A stretch of 64,000 nt of DNA from Cotesia glomerata (GCF_020080835.1 NC_058163.1:8653318-8717317), one strand, 5' to 3'. Shown: positions 42,826 through 54,060, counted from the first letter of the stretch. Notes: generated from the sequence alone by a model not told the origin. A program made the numbers and translations.

Positions 42826-43782
42826 AGATACAAGGTCATTTCTTAATAATGTATCTAGAGATAGAGTATTTTTTAATGTAGTCTAAATACTTATCATAAT
42901 AAATTGACTATCGATGAAAATGAAATGAAATCTTGAAAAGAAACAAATTCAAATGTAGACCTTTGCAATGATACTTAATTTCACTAAAAAAACTAATTTT
43001 ATCATATGTCTATCCTGAACACAATATTTTCGTTATTCTCTTACTAATATAGATATTAAATCACAATAGATAGTTTCTTAAACTATTTTTAGTTTAATAT
43101 AGACTTAATATTCATTTTTAATAACTTTAACACAGAAAAGAGAAAAAAAAATTAATTAAGCATGGTTCAACCATGACTCACAATACTACGGCGTAGAATC
43201 TCATCCGTTATGAACTGTTAAATAAGTTATTATTCTATTAAAAATGTCTTTTATGTCTTTTGATAACAGCTATTCTCGCATTCGAACGAAAACAGATTTT
43301 GTAAATATTTTCGGATTAACATTATGATTTGTCATATTTTACGACCGAGTCAATCGTTATGTGAACTTAACGTTATCATAAAATCGCGGAATTTCAATAT
43401 TGGTGTGTTTCTTAAGGGAATGGCTTTCACTGAAGAAACAGAGGTTTTAAATAGGGTTTAGAAGATTCAGGCAAGCTTTCTTTGGGGTGGCTTCGAGCAA
43501 CTGCCTTTTTTTTTAATGAGAATGATAATGATAGCACATTAGTTGTTTTGTCGATTTGTAATCATGGATTGTACTACTCGAAGTATCAACAATGTCATAA
43601 GTAAACTGCAAAGGAAAAGAGGCAATAAATTCAATGTTATTAGTAAGTAAGGTTTGCGGTTGGATGAATCAACTGATAATTATGATAAAATTAAAGTTAT
43701 TTTCTATGTGTCTTATGAATCTTTTTTTATTTAAGCCACTTATATTCTGAGTGGATTTAATACTTCACGAGATAGATGCTAA
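42826..43782. other. AT-rich spacer with an isolated 28-codon ORF
   Basis: A short ATG ORF begins at 43564 (MDCTTRSINN...) and ends after 28 codons. It may be an eroded 5' part of the open segment that follows, but nothing proves it. Confidence 0.3.
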
Positions 43783-44061
43783 TGGATCTCCACAAAATCC
43801 GAAATTGATTTCATTGAAAGGGATATTATTCATAAACGAGCGTGCAATATCGCTAGATTTTTAGTATCAAGCAGCATAACTGTTCCCAATGTAACCATAG
43901 AAGGTAATTTTCATAAAAATAAAAGTTTTGAATTGATTAAAGTCAAAACCCAAGGTCATGTCAGCAAGACCGTCTACGACCTTAATAATCTTAACAATTA
44001 TTGGTATCGAACATTGTTGGTGGGATTTTATGATTACAACGTTGACGAGAGGTATTTATGA
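43783..44061 (+). pseudogene. Open segment without start codon, unknown protein remnant
   Basis: 93 codons between TAA (43780-43782) and TGA (44059-44061), with amino acid composition like a real protein (for example NNYWYRTLLVGFYDYNVD near the end). There is no ATG and no clear acceptor site. I do not recognise a family. Its location 1.6 kb from the PTP gene makes a decayed bracovirus or host gene plausible. Confidence 0.35.
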
Positions 44062-44694
44062 TAAGAATTGACCCTATTCGTGATCCGGACTCGGCAGATC
44101 CAAACAGTGACAGAGGGTTTCAACCACATGACCTAAGTGCTGTAAAAAAGACACGTTTGAGACGCTTCTGCATTATACAAATCAAGGTTCAAAACACCGG
44201 ACAGTTTCTGCTTGTAGAAAATAATTTTTCAAATTTTTCTATTTTTTTGGATTTTAATTCTTAAATTTCGACATTGAACAGGCCCCTGGTCGACGCTCAG
44301 TTCATTTTGTATAGGAAATCGCATTACCCCAACAGTAATGGTCGCGATCTTGAGATTTTTAGACTTAGAAAGTATTCAGCTATAGATTAGATGACGTCAG
44401 GACGAAATTCATGTCAAGGCCAATCCGCGTCATCAATGGCGTCATAAATAGTTCAATATAGAGAGCACGCTGAGTATTAAACTCCAGTTTATGTGTATTC
44501 GTTACGTAGGTAAGGTCGTTGACTCCTATGATACGGCCCGTACCTTTAATATGTAGTCCTGTTAAAGGTGAATTTACATTGTGAACATGTTGTTTACTTC
44601 TGAAGTATAATTGTTGAGTAAAGCACACATAAAGTGTATAGTATACAGCTTTCTAAGTTTAGAATCAAAATGTTGAACAGATCTCTTCTGCACA
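44062..44694. other. Spacer
   Basis: No supported feature. Confidence 0.4.
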
Positions 44695-44840
44695 GTAAAA
44701 AATATTGTGTAAAATCAACAAAGTTTGAGTGTTAAAAACAGTCACACAAAATTTGTGTTGAAATTTTGACACAAACTTTGTGTAACCCCTTTTTAACACA
44801 AAGATTATGTTAAAATATCGCCACAAGAGGGCGCAAAGAA
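44695..44840. repeat. Degraded relative of the ACACAGTAAAAAAT MITE
   Basis: Starts 'gcacagtaaaaaatattgtg' and is full of 'gtgttaaa', 'acacaaa' and 'tttgtgt' blocks in both orientations, as in the element at 31381. Confidence 0.5.
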
Positions 44841-45170
44841 TCTTACACTTTTAAAGTGTCAATTTTAAGGGGCCATCTCAGAGATTCGAACGAAAATGTA
44901 GCCAACGTAGTAAATACAATAGAATTCACAAACAAATTTTGCTTTTAGCAAATTACAAACATCTAAAAACTTCCCAGCAATCGAAGTCGGATTGAAATTC
45001 AATGCGAACTAACCCGATTTAATGCGATTTTTGAAACAGTGTTTCGTGCTAAAACGCATTGAATCGGATAGAATAAATTCGAGGCAGAGTTCAATTTACC
45101 GACTTAGTCGGCTCATTTATCATCCGTGGTTAAAGTAGAATTTAAATGATAATCGGAGCTGCAGTTTTTC

Positions 45171-45556
45171 CCCCATAAAAAAAATATATATATATTTCGA
45201 AATATGTAAAAAACATATTTAAAATATATTAAAAATGAAATGTATAAACAATATATAAATATATAAAAAATATGCGAAAAAAATTTTTTTATAATAACTA
45301 ACTTCTCGCCGATTTTTACATATATTTTAGATATATTTTAAAATACATAAAAAAAATATAGCTGAAATATATTTTTAACGTATCTAAAATATATTTTAAA
45401 TGTATAAAATATATATGGAAATCGGCCAAAAGTTAGTTATTAAAAATATATTTACTATACATAATTTATATATTTTTTATAGATTTATAATATATTAAAA
45501 AAATATTTTTATATATTTCGGAACATATATTTATAAAATTTATTTTTCATGGGGGT
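45171..45556. repeat. AT-rich foldback with CCCCCAT tips
   Basis: 'ttcccccataaaaaaaatatat' at the left and 'ttatttttcatgggggta' at the right, enclosing repeated 'aaatatatttt' blocks in both orientations. Confidence 0.55.
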
Positions 45557-45655
45557 ATTGTGTATTTCATATGTATAGATTCATATTAGACAATTATGCA
45601 TTTGGAGATAGCAGAAATGAAATCATAATTTATGGAAAAAAAAATTTTTTAAATA

Positions 45656-46138
45656 ATGGAAATAAACGTACACCTGCTATTGCATGCGGTTGATTCGGTG
45701 CGTAAAAGTGGCCCTTTATGGGCAAATTATACATACCCTCACGAAGGTAATATTCATTTTTTGAAAATGCTTGTCAATGGTCCTAAAGGTGTTGACCTTC
45801 AAATTGTTAAAAAATCGATTAATATAAATAGTTTGAAAACGGAATTCGATGAAAATATTAAAATAACAAATAGAAATGTGAAAACCTTTTGTGAAAATCT
45901 TTTTTCTACTACTGAAGAGTCTTTAACGGGTACTATGTGTAATGGTGTACTTTATAATCAAGCCGACTGCGTATCATCAAAAAGTACTTTAAATAAAAAA
46001 TATTATAATAAATGTGTTTATAAAAAAATTATCTACACAACTATGTTCTATAAAAAAAGCATCAAATGGGATGATAGTTATATACAACTTAAAAGCGGTG
46101 AATTCGCTCGAATTCAAGAAATATTTTTTAGCGATAAT
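45656..46138 (+). pseudogene. Transposase C-terminal region, part 1 (cut by DIRS)
   Basis: 161 codons from ATG. The opening NVHLLLHAVDSVRKSGPLW is typical of the C-terminal region of large insect transposon proteins of the KDZ/CACTA-like type (DUF4218-like block). The catalytic part is not in the window. The frame reaches the DIRS junction at GATAAT and ends artificially in the element's TGA. It resumes in phase at 50701. Confidence 0.6.
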
Positions 46139-46193
46139 TGACCGATCAAACGAGCCCGCCGAAGGCGGGCGAAGTTTGATCGAAATTATATGA

Positions 46194-46337
46194 AATGTCT
46201 CGTTCGAAGATGATAGTTATGTAGTCATGCTTGTCATGCTCAAATTCACAACATTTAAAGTTTAAATTTGAAAAATTTTTGGCGCCCTACCGCTATCTTA
46301 CCTTATTCCGCGCCCTCTATACTTCATATTGTTTTGT
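46194..46337. repeat. DIRS terminal inverted repeat (3' side)
   Basis: ATGTCTCGTTCGAAGATGATAG and onward is the inverse of 50545-50691. Outside it, a 55-base tail (46139-46193) holds a perfect hairpin, GCCCGCC-GAA-GGCGGGC, nested in CGATCAAAC/GTTTGATCG. Confidence 0.88.
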
Positions 46338-46455
46338 GAGTTTTCAAATTATCACATGTAATTACGAAGATGATAGTGGGCTTAGTTCTCTAGTGCAACG
46401 TCCCCTGTATTTAAATTTAAATTGTCTGTGTAATTGATAATTACAGCAATTTACT

Positions 46456-46491
<36 letters not shown>

Positions 46492-46512
46492 GGTTATTTT
46501 AAGGGAGGGGAA

Positions 46513-46630
46513 ACTATCATCTTCGAACGAGACATTCCATATAATTTCGATCAAACTTCGCCCGCCTTCGGCGGGCTCGTTTGATCGGTCAATTATATTA
46601 CATGTCTCGTTCTCGATGATAGTTATGTAG
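46513..46630. repeat. DIRS internal complementary region
   Basis: The first part is the reverse complement of the left end including the GGCGGGC hairpin. The second part ('acatgtctcgttctcgatga') is the reverse complement of the right end. They overlap at the AATTAT/ATTAT junction, defining how the circle closes. Confidence 0.88.
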
Positions 46631-46775
46631 TTCTTCAGAGTAGTTGTGATAATTTGCCATTGTTGTATTAATTATAAGGTTTCTTTATTGCTTTTTTGAC
46701 AAAGAGGAAAACAAAAAACATTCATTTCTTTTAGAAGTTGTATGTACTTTTTAATTACGTATTGTTCCTGAGATG

Positions 46776-47942
46776 TTATTCTAAAATTGCACGCGCAAAT
46801 TGATTATTCGGCGCTTGAATCGGCTTATTATAAAATTTAAAAAATGTGTTGGAGCTTGGAGACCATCCTGCGCTGCGTCTGATGACTTCAATATCAACTC
46901 CTCGCTTGTGCGCTGTCGATACAGCCGCATGACGGGTGCTATACGCCGTGAACTGCTCGGTATTGATACCTGCCTTCTCTAATAAATTTTTTACCCAGTG
47001 GCCAATGGTCTGTGCTGTTACTGGGCCATACGGTTTCCGTGTTGCGATAAATAAATTTTTGGTCTTGTCATTTCTGAATTTTTTTTGTATATTCAAGGTA
47101 ATCCAGGACTGATTTTGCTGCGCATAGGTCTGGTCTGCTTTTGAAGAAAGGTAAGATTATTTCGGGCTGGAAAGCTCCTGGCTTTGAAGTTTTTATCAGC
47201 TCCGTTATTTTTATTCGGACTTCAAGATCCGATTTTTCGATGTTTTCGATGTTGATCAAGGATAGCGACTGTAATCTTTGCGCGCTTACTAAAGCTAGAA
47301 TAGTCACGACTTTTTCGGCAGCCACTTTCATTTCTAATTGTTTGATTGGCCCGAGCTTTTCTAGGTAATTTAATACTGGCGTAATATCCCATGTAGAAGC
47401 ATATTTCGGTTTGGTTGGTCTTTCTTTGAAAGTTCCTTTCATAAATCGAGATATCAGACCATCTTGATTAATATCGTATACTGAAACTAAAGAGATTGCT
47501 GATCGACTTGTGTTGAGGGAGCTGTAATTTGCACATTTACTAAAACAGTCCGTTAAAAACTCTAAGATCTCTGACGTCCTGGCATTATAAACGTCAATCT
47601 TCTTGTGATGAGCAAATTCCCACCATCGTTTTAAACTGCAAGTGTACTGTTTAAGTGTCGATGCAGCAACAGACTTAACCATCACCTCCGCAGTCTCTTC
47701 TGAAATTCCTTTTTTCAAATACGCCTCCCGGATAATCTGCCTACCACCAATGAAAGCTGGGATGATAATGGATGGCTCTCGTATCTGTAAGGAGACAATA
47801 ATAAGTCACTGCGGGGTTCAAAAATTATGGGCGGTTCAATTAGAAGAGATGTGAAGAGTGGGTACCACGGTTGTGTGGGCCATTTCGGAATATCTACAAC
47901 TCCGATAGCTTCATCATTAATAATCTTTCTTAATGTACGCAT
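46776..47942 (-). pseudogene. DIRS tyrosine recombinase, frameshifted
   Basis: Three segments: 47942-47715 (linker with the WPTQPWYP motif that follows RNase H in DIRS elements), 47718-47068 (N-terminal SAM-like domain and first catalytic Arg in SAQRLQSL) and 47096-46776 (STRHAAVS, AHKRG, SAGWS and the FYNKP segment with the likely catalytic Tyr). Frame changes occur near 47716 and 47080. The enzyme would insert the circular DNA by site-specific recombination, in place of a DDE integrase. All catalytic motifs survive, but the frame does not. Confidence 0.82.
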
Positions 47943-48991
47943 AACGAGTGCAAACGGAGGGAATGCGTAGAGGTAATTAATGGTTCAAGGTAATTAATGT
48001 GTTTTTGTTTTTCTTTCTCATTCCAAAACCCAAAGGCCTTTTTTCCCTCGCAATAACAACCCCAGCCCGTAAGGGACGCGTCAGAAAAAATTTCCATTAT
48101 AAAACGGTACGTCCTTATTGGATGAATTCCTATTTTGGCGTTAGATTGCCACCAACCTAAGTCATTTTCCATTGACTTCTTGATCTGTATTTTTCCCTCG
48201 TAATCTCCACCATTAAATTTTAATGCCAGAAATTTTTGTCTTTTTAATTGTTTACAATGTATGAACCCATAAGCCACCGCCGGACAGGCTGACGTTAAAA
48301 TACCTAAAACCTCAGCAAATTCTCTAATTTTAAATACTCTTCCTACTTGTAATTTATCTAGTAAGCTACCGATCTGCTTCTTTTTCTTGGCTGTCAGATT
48401 TAAGGAAAAATTTAATGAGTCAATTACAAAGCCCAAATATTTACAACTCTGACTCGCTATCAGCGAACTCTTTTTATAGTTTATTATAAAACCTAAGTGC
48501 TCTAAAAACTTGACTGCCTTACTCATATTTTTCTCACACTGCTTTTTGCATTTAGCCACGAATAAAAAATCGTCTAAGTATAGAGATAATAGTATGCCTT
48601 GAAGCCTGAGCGAGTAAACTACCGGTTTCATTAATTTAGTGAAAACGTATGGACTCGTACAGAGTCCAAACGGTAAGACTAGGAACTGGTACAGTTTTCC
48701 TTTAAATCTGAATCTCAAAAATTTTCTATGTTTAGTATAAATAGGAACTAATAAGTATGCATCCTTCAGATCTATAGTACCAAGAAAATCTCCCGGAGAT
48801 ACTAATCCTAATGCTGATCTTATGTCCTCTAGCTTAAAATGAAGAGGATTAATAAACTTATTTAAGTTCTTTAAATTAAAAATAAAACGGTTTGAACCAT
48901 CAGGTTTCGGTACCAGAAAAAATGATGATATGAATTGCCCTTTACACTCTTCACACTTTTCAATTACACCTTTCGCTAGAAGTGCATCCAC
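47930..48991 (-). pseudogene. DIRS reverse transcriptase-RNase H, C-terminally deleted
   Basis: The RT has FLVPKPDGSNRFIFNLK, DLKDAY, LPFGLCTSP and catalytic YLDD, followed by RNase H opening with FSDAS. The open frame extends upstream to about 49250 without ATG, overlapping the gag end, so expression probably needs frameshift or read-through. After INYLEPL the frame jumps to the YAFPPF-type end of the domain. About 100-150 residues of RNase H are missing at 47960-47990, where 'attaattacct' is repeated twice, a likely deletion scar. Confidence 0.82.
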
Positions 48992-49176
48992 TTCTATTTG
49001 TATTTTATCTATTTCCTCAGGAGAGAGGCTTTTTTCTCCTGGGGAAATTGATTGATACGGTCGTTCCGTAAACGGAATTTTATAACTATTTACATATTCT
49101 AGGATGTATTTATCTGAGGTGATTTCTTTCCACCTTTCAAGAAATTGACATAGGCGTCCTGCAATCTTTTTTACCT

Positions 49177-50453
49177 TTATTTCCTCGATGATGACTGGTT
49201 CGTCGATCGAGAGGCTGGCTTTGCTGGACGTTGCGATGTCGTGGATGATTTCTGCCTGAACCTCATTACCCGACGTCTCTGTTGATAACCCACCTGACGA
49301 TTGTTCGCAGGTGGGTATCTCCCGTTTCCCTGGTCTCGAGACTTGACCGCTGATTTTACTGGAGGTTTTTCTTTAATCTCCGCACATGCTTTTTCGATCT
49401 CCTTCATGTCCTTTACCTTGTCTTTCAAATCATCGCCGTACAGCCATTCCTTAGACAACATATTATCCACCAGCGGCTTAATATTTTTATTAAGCTGTGG
49501 TGTAATATATGATTTCCTGGCCACTGATTGTTGGTAAAAGACATCTGATAAAATTTGTCCTGCATGGCTTATATAGTCGGTGAATAGATCCTCGTCTAGT
49601 CCTTCCTCAGGCGGTTCTAGTAGCAGCGAGACAGCAGCGCCTAGTGCTGACAGCGCTGTACCGATACAATTTTGCGTATCCGCAAAATGCTGGTCTCTTT
49701 TCTTGGCAATATCAGTCAATAACGGTCCTAGTTCTAAATTTAATTTAGGGGCCTCGGTATAAAATTCTCCTTTCCTGTTATAAGCCTCCAGGATGGCTTT
49801 TTTGTTTTTCTCAGGAAGTCCTTCAAGGGCCCACTTGGACCATGTGCCGTTCAGCTCTGACATGTATTTTGCCTCTTTATAAGTACATTCCTGATCCATG
49901 CCAAGAATCTTGCTCGCGACTTCTTTGATTGATACTTGCTCAACCTGATCTGGAGTCTGCTCGCCTGACTGTGAGGGTGGATCTACTTCCACGACAACAT
50001 TTTTACCGTCTTTATCGGCATCTTTAATAACCTCAGATTCTACAACATAAGATAAAAAGGGAGATATAGTAGCTCTTATTGAGCATATTGTGATGTTCAT
50101 GTTCTTATTGAACAACATCAACATAATTTTTTGTATGGTCGTATGGACCCGATAATGCCGTATAGGCTGGTATTGCCGTGTGGGCATTACCCCTCAACTT
50201 TCGTATGGAAAGATGAGTATGTTATGATACTGAGAGTATTAATAATAACTACTTAGTTATTCTTACCTGAATCTGCTGTAACTATTTTTTCACCAGATAC
50301 ATTTTTTAGCAATTTTATGCTTTCAGCCAATGTTTTCACAGTCTCTGCTAGGTTATCCATTTGAGACTGTAGTTTGTCAATCTTTTCATCCTTTCTACGC
50401 TTCTTGTCTCGTGAACGAGATCTTGAACGTGATCTGGATCGTTTTTTAGACAT
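49177..50453 (-). CDS. DIRS ORF1 (gag-like), with probable intron
   Basis: Exon 1 (50453-50267) encodes an Arg-Ser repeat start (SKKRSRSRSRSRSRDKKRR) and a coiled-coil-like helix. The donor G|GTAAGA is at 50266, the acceptor TTGTAG ends at 50040, and exon 2 runs 50039-49177. Phase 1 on both sides joins in frame. Exon 2 encodes an acidic segment, an alpha-helical region of the type seen in other DIRS ORF1 proteins, and a basic Gln/Arg/Ser-rich tail likely to bind nucleic acid. ORF1 is presumed structural. If the intron is not used, exon 1 stops after 66 codons. Confidence 0.65.
50040..50266 (-). other. Candidate spliceosomal intron in DIRS ORF1
   Basis: 227 bases from GTAAGA to GTTGTAG, containing a stop in the reading frame. 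Removal fuses two in-phase gag-like segments. Confidence 0.55.
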
Positions 50454-50544
50454 TTTAAAAATATCTACTTAATTAAAATAATTTAAATAAATTAAATAAA
50501 TAAATATTTCAATGCGTTTAACAATAAACGTGTTGATTCGTAAG

Positions 50545-50691
50545 CACAACGAAACAATATGAAGTATAGAGGGCGCGGAATAAGGTAAGATGGCGGTAGG
50601 GCGCCAAAAATTTTTCAAATTTAAACTTTAAATGTTGTGGATTTGAGCATGACAAGCATGACTACATAACTATCATCGAGAACGAGACATG
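50545..50691. repeat. DIRS terminal inverted repeat (5' side)
   Basis: Reverse complement of 46194-46337 with a few changes (TCATCGAGAACGAGACAT against ATGTCTCGTTCGAAGATGA). Confidence 0.88.
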
Positions 50692-50700
50692 TAATATAAT

Positions 50701-50904
50701 AAAAATTCATTAACTGTCAAATTAATAGACGCTGAACAAATAAATATTAACGGTATAAACATGACTCATTTATGGAAAGTAAAAGTACAACGAACTAATG
50801 CCGTACCAATGTCTTTAGAGAACGTTCTTAGAAAAATCATTTATATTAAAGGTGAAAATGTTGATTTTATAACATTACAACCTAGTAATTATAACGTTAA
50901 TTAA
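50701..50904 (+). pseudogene. Transposase C-terminal region, part 2 (after DIRS)
   Basis: Resumes the frame of 45656-46138 exactly in phase: 67 codons and a TAA at 50902-50904. The text has the character of a protein end (for example MTHLWKVKVQRT). This shows that the DIRS element entered an already existing ORF. Confidence 0.6.
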
Positions 50905-51925
50905 TTATTTCAAAGTTTAAAATAACATTAATTAATTATTTAAATTGTATAGTAAAAATGTAACATAATTATAACTGTAGAATATAATGAAATGATTGTA
51001 TTTATTTATTTACTTGCCGCAGACATTTTTTGTCTAGTTTATATTTATAATAAGTTACTTTTAATTGTATAGTTATGAACAAAGTGTGTATTATTATTAA
51101 TAAAAATTATCTATTAATAAATTAAATATTTTAAATAACATTTTACTGTAATGATTTAAATAGGACCCTGAATAAAAACATTTATTAAAATTTAATTATT
51201 TGACATCTACAAATTTTTGCAATTTTTTTTTATTGAAAAATTATTGAAAAAATTTTTTTTTAATTTTCATTCATAAAAATTAGAAAAACTGTAAATGCAA
51301 TGTAAAAAAATTTTTTTGTTCTAATTTAAAGAATCAAAAATAGACAAAAAAATTATAAACGTCGGCTAATTTTAGTATCATAAAATTTTTAAATATTTAA
51401 AATTATTTTGTAATATTTAAATACATAATTAATATATATTATTTATAAGAAAATTTACTTTTCAATAATAATAACATCTAACTGTATTATCAGTGTCGTT
51501 GAATAAAGTAGAAAATGTTAATTTAGTTGCCGGTATAGATGAACTTTTAGAAGTTGGTAAAATTTTTACTATAGTTATCGAACACTGACGGATCGAATTG
51601 AATCGTATTAAGACGGATTGAAAACCGAAGATTTCAGAATTTGGATTGAATCGTGTTAAAGCGGATAGGATGTTGAATCCGACTCAATCCGACCCCGTTT
51701 GCTGGGATAGTTAAACAATCTCAAGAATATCCCGGTTAGTACTTTTTAGGCTTTCATATTGAGCACTTCTCATATTCTATAAAGTGAAAAGTTCAAATAA
51801 ACTAATTGTGATCAGTTTGTTATTTTTAACTTTATTGTTGATTTCCTTGACTGAAGTGAAAAATTTTTGTAAAAATGTCTGGAATATATGCACTTATTTT
51901 TTGGACCAAATCAAAATAATTACAG
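50905..51925. other. AT-rich 3' part of the split transposon and spacer
   Basis: A short open segment (51495-51588, stop TGA) precedes the GGATTGAA-repeat right end. No other feature. Confidence 0.4.
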
Positions 51926-52582
51926 ACAATTAAAACTTCAAACATACCTGTCCATTCACGATATGAAAACGCTAGTGTAAAGTTAAAGTGGAAAAATAAA
52001 CGATCAAAATTATTTAAAGTGTTAGATGCTAAAATTTTGAAAATAAGTGGTAAGTAACTATATAAATGTAAATTTGGATGGTACAAAACCAAACTATTTT
52101 TGAATTAAAATAAATTGTAACAATGTTATTCTAGATGATAAAGATCTGCTGGACAATATTTCTGTTGATGAAAATACTGGTTGAATCCTCGATGTAACAA
52201 CAAAAGCGTTTTTAGGAACTATTTTAGTGCAACGGACCAACTTAAAACATAAACAAAAAAAAAATTTACAAAGAGCATTTGTTCAAGTTCATGAAGAAGA
52301 AATAGTTGCAGATGGAAAGACAATTTTTGATGAATATCCCAAAAATAAATTGAAGAAATTATCAAATAATACTTCAATTATATTTTGAAATGGAAATCAT
52401 TCACTTCCAAGAAAAAGTATTAAAGAAAAGCTTCCAAAACATGATTATGAGTCGCGGATTTATAGGATCAGAAGTGATAATGATGATTATGATGATGATG
52501 ACAATGATAATAACTAAACTGGTGATAATAATGATGAAAATTATCTCAAAAACTCGTCAATTGATTCATAGTTATATATAGA
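51926..52582 (+). pseudogene. Two-exon gene relic, unknown product
   Basis: Exon 51926-52049 is open, between 'aattacag' and GTAAGT. The next exon begins 52135 after 'ttattctag' and joins in phase 1. The second exon keeps one frame to 52582 but holds TGA at about 52183, TGA near 52388 and TAA near 52515. The protein text is Lys-rich in exon 1 (KLKWKNKRSK) and Asp/Asn-rich at the end. I do not recognise it. Matched splice phases argue for a real ancestral gene, probably transposon-borne or host. Confidence 0.45.
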
Positions 52583-53103
52583 ATTTTACAAAATTCAGTA
52601 ATGTACTTAATCAGTTATTAAATTAAATTAATTAGTATTTATTCTAGTATGGATTGGTATCGATTTATTATTAATAAATAAAATTTTTTTTCAATTGAAT
52701 TAAATTCGAACTTTTCATTTTATAAATGTAAGTCTAATTTAAATAAAATAAAACTATGAATTATATACATATAATACAAGATTTTTCAGCCTGACCAAAA
52801 ATGAGATTTGTCTCAGGTACACGTCGTTAAAATTAAGACACGTGTGTGAGACATGCCTCTATCGATCTACAGTCATATGTTGAGGCCGTATATGAGACAT
52901 ATATATCTCACTTTGGGCCCCGGAGTAAAAAAATTTGGTGTATTAGATAAACCTCATTTTTACCTCATTTCAAATTTAAATGTTCTTTAGAAATGTCTCA
53001 TTTTTATCTCAATCCGGAATATTGCGTACTAAATGAGGTTTTTCCTGGCATGAGTTTTAAATGGTGAGTTAAACTAACTAAAACCGTAGTTATTTTTCGA
53101 CTC
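52583..53103. other. Spacer
   Basis: AT-rich; several 'tgtctcat'/'atgaggt' motifs near 52800-53060 but no clear unit. Confidence 0.35.
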
Positions 53104-53390
53104 GGGAATAGTCAGGGAAACTTCCTAGGACCTCAAAACGTCAAGATCTGATGAAAACTCGATTTTCGGAAAACGGGGTAAAAACAGTAACTTCCAGATT
53201 TTAGAAAATTTGTAATTTTCTCAGCGGAAAGTTGAAAATTTTTAACTTCCCGCTAAGAAAATCGAAGATTTTCGAAAAATCGGGAAGTTATTGTTTTCAC
53301 CCCGTTTTGCAAAAATCGAGGTTTCAACAAATCTCGACGTTTTGAAGCCCTAAGAAGCTTCCCTGACTACTTTTACGATGATGTCCGCAC
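53104..53390. repeat. Family A head palindrome
   Basis: The left arm 'gtcagggaaacttcctagga ... aacttcc' is inverted in the right arm 'gggaagttattgttttcac ... gcttccctgac', around GCGGAAAGTT / AACTTCCCGC. Confidence 0.75.
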
Positions 53391-53407
53391 GTCTGTATGT
53401 ATGTATT

Positions 53408-53485
<78 letters not shown>

Positions 53486-54060
53486 CCTCTTATAACTTTT
53501 GAACGGGTTGACCGATTCGATCGCGGTTGGTTTTATTCAAAAGGTATTCGCCAAACTTAGATTTCCTGTAAGTTGGAACCGATTCAGACCAGTAGATTTC
53601 GAAAAATCGCAAAAAAAAGTGAAAAAAAAAGTTATTTTTTTTAAATATCTCCGAATTGGCTGAACTGATCGACCTCAAAAACTATTCAGCTCTTATCCTT
53701 GAAAACCCGCATCGATCGATACCAAAAGCGTCAGAATCAGTTGATGCGTTCGTGAGATATCGTTGTCGAAAAAAAGCGAAAAAAGTGTTTTTTTGTAATA
53801 ACTCCGAAATTTTTCAACAGATCAATTTTGTTGTTCAAGATTATTTATAGAACTCAAAAAACTACATCGATTGCCGCTAATCGCGTGCAAATCGGTCAAT
53901 TCATTCAAAAGTTATAGCAGTTTAAAAATTTTAAAAATCGTGTTTAATCGAACTTTGATAAGATTTTTGAGCTCGAAGAGCTCAAAAGCATAGGAAAGCT
54001 ATCACTTCGAGCTCGGAGAGCTCAAAACAACACATAAACTGTATTTTTGAGCTCGAAGAA
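53391..54060 (+). repeat. Dispersed repeat family A, copy 3
   Basis: Contains the (TG)n tract, 'aacttttgaacgggttgacc', 'gcgttcgtgagatatcgttg' and GAGCTC-GAA-GAGCTC hairpins at 53970-54056. Confidence 0.75.
53411..53482 (+). repeat. (TG)n microsatellite
   Basis: About 36 TG units preceded by TGTATGTATG; this is the (ACAY)n tract of family A on the other strand. Confidence 0.95.

Larger units (their letters stand above)
46139..50700 (-). mobile_element. DIRS-type tyrosine-recombinase retrotransposon (4.56 kb)
   Basis: Genes run on the minus strand: gag-like ORF with intron, RT-RNase H, tyrosine recombinase. Inverted terminal repeats are 46194-46337 and 50545-50691. The internal complementary region at 46513-46630 is the reverse complement of both element ends joined, the hallmark of DIRS elements, which replicate through a circular intermediate. 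AAT is present at each border (46136-46138, 50698-50700). Such elements integrate by recombinase without making a target duplication. The RT-RH and recombinase frames are damaged, so this copy is inactive. Confidence 0.9.
44973..51706 (+). mobile_element. DNA-transposon relic with CCCAGCAA ends, split by DIRS element
   Basis: CCCAGCAA followed within a few bases by GTCGGATTGA at 44973, and the inverse TCAATCCGAC ... TTGCTGGG ending at 51706, form terminal inverted repeats. The only transposase-like coding lies between them, interrupted by the DIRS element. Without the DIRS insertion the relic is about 2.2 kb. No target duplication was found. That the ends and the ORF belong together is inference from position. 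Confidence 0.45.

Noticed and set aside
40900..42830. Bracovirus circle boundaries (direct repeat junctions) around PTP
   Set aside because: I found no pair of direct repeats with an AGCT-type core on both sides, so a packaged segment cannot be claimed.
53378..53560. ORF of Cys-Val repeats
   Set aside because: Translation of the (TG)n microsatellite; similar cases at 54142-54444 and 58025-58398.
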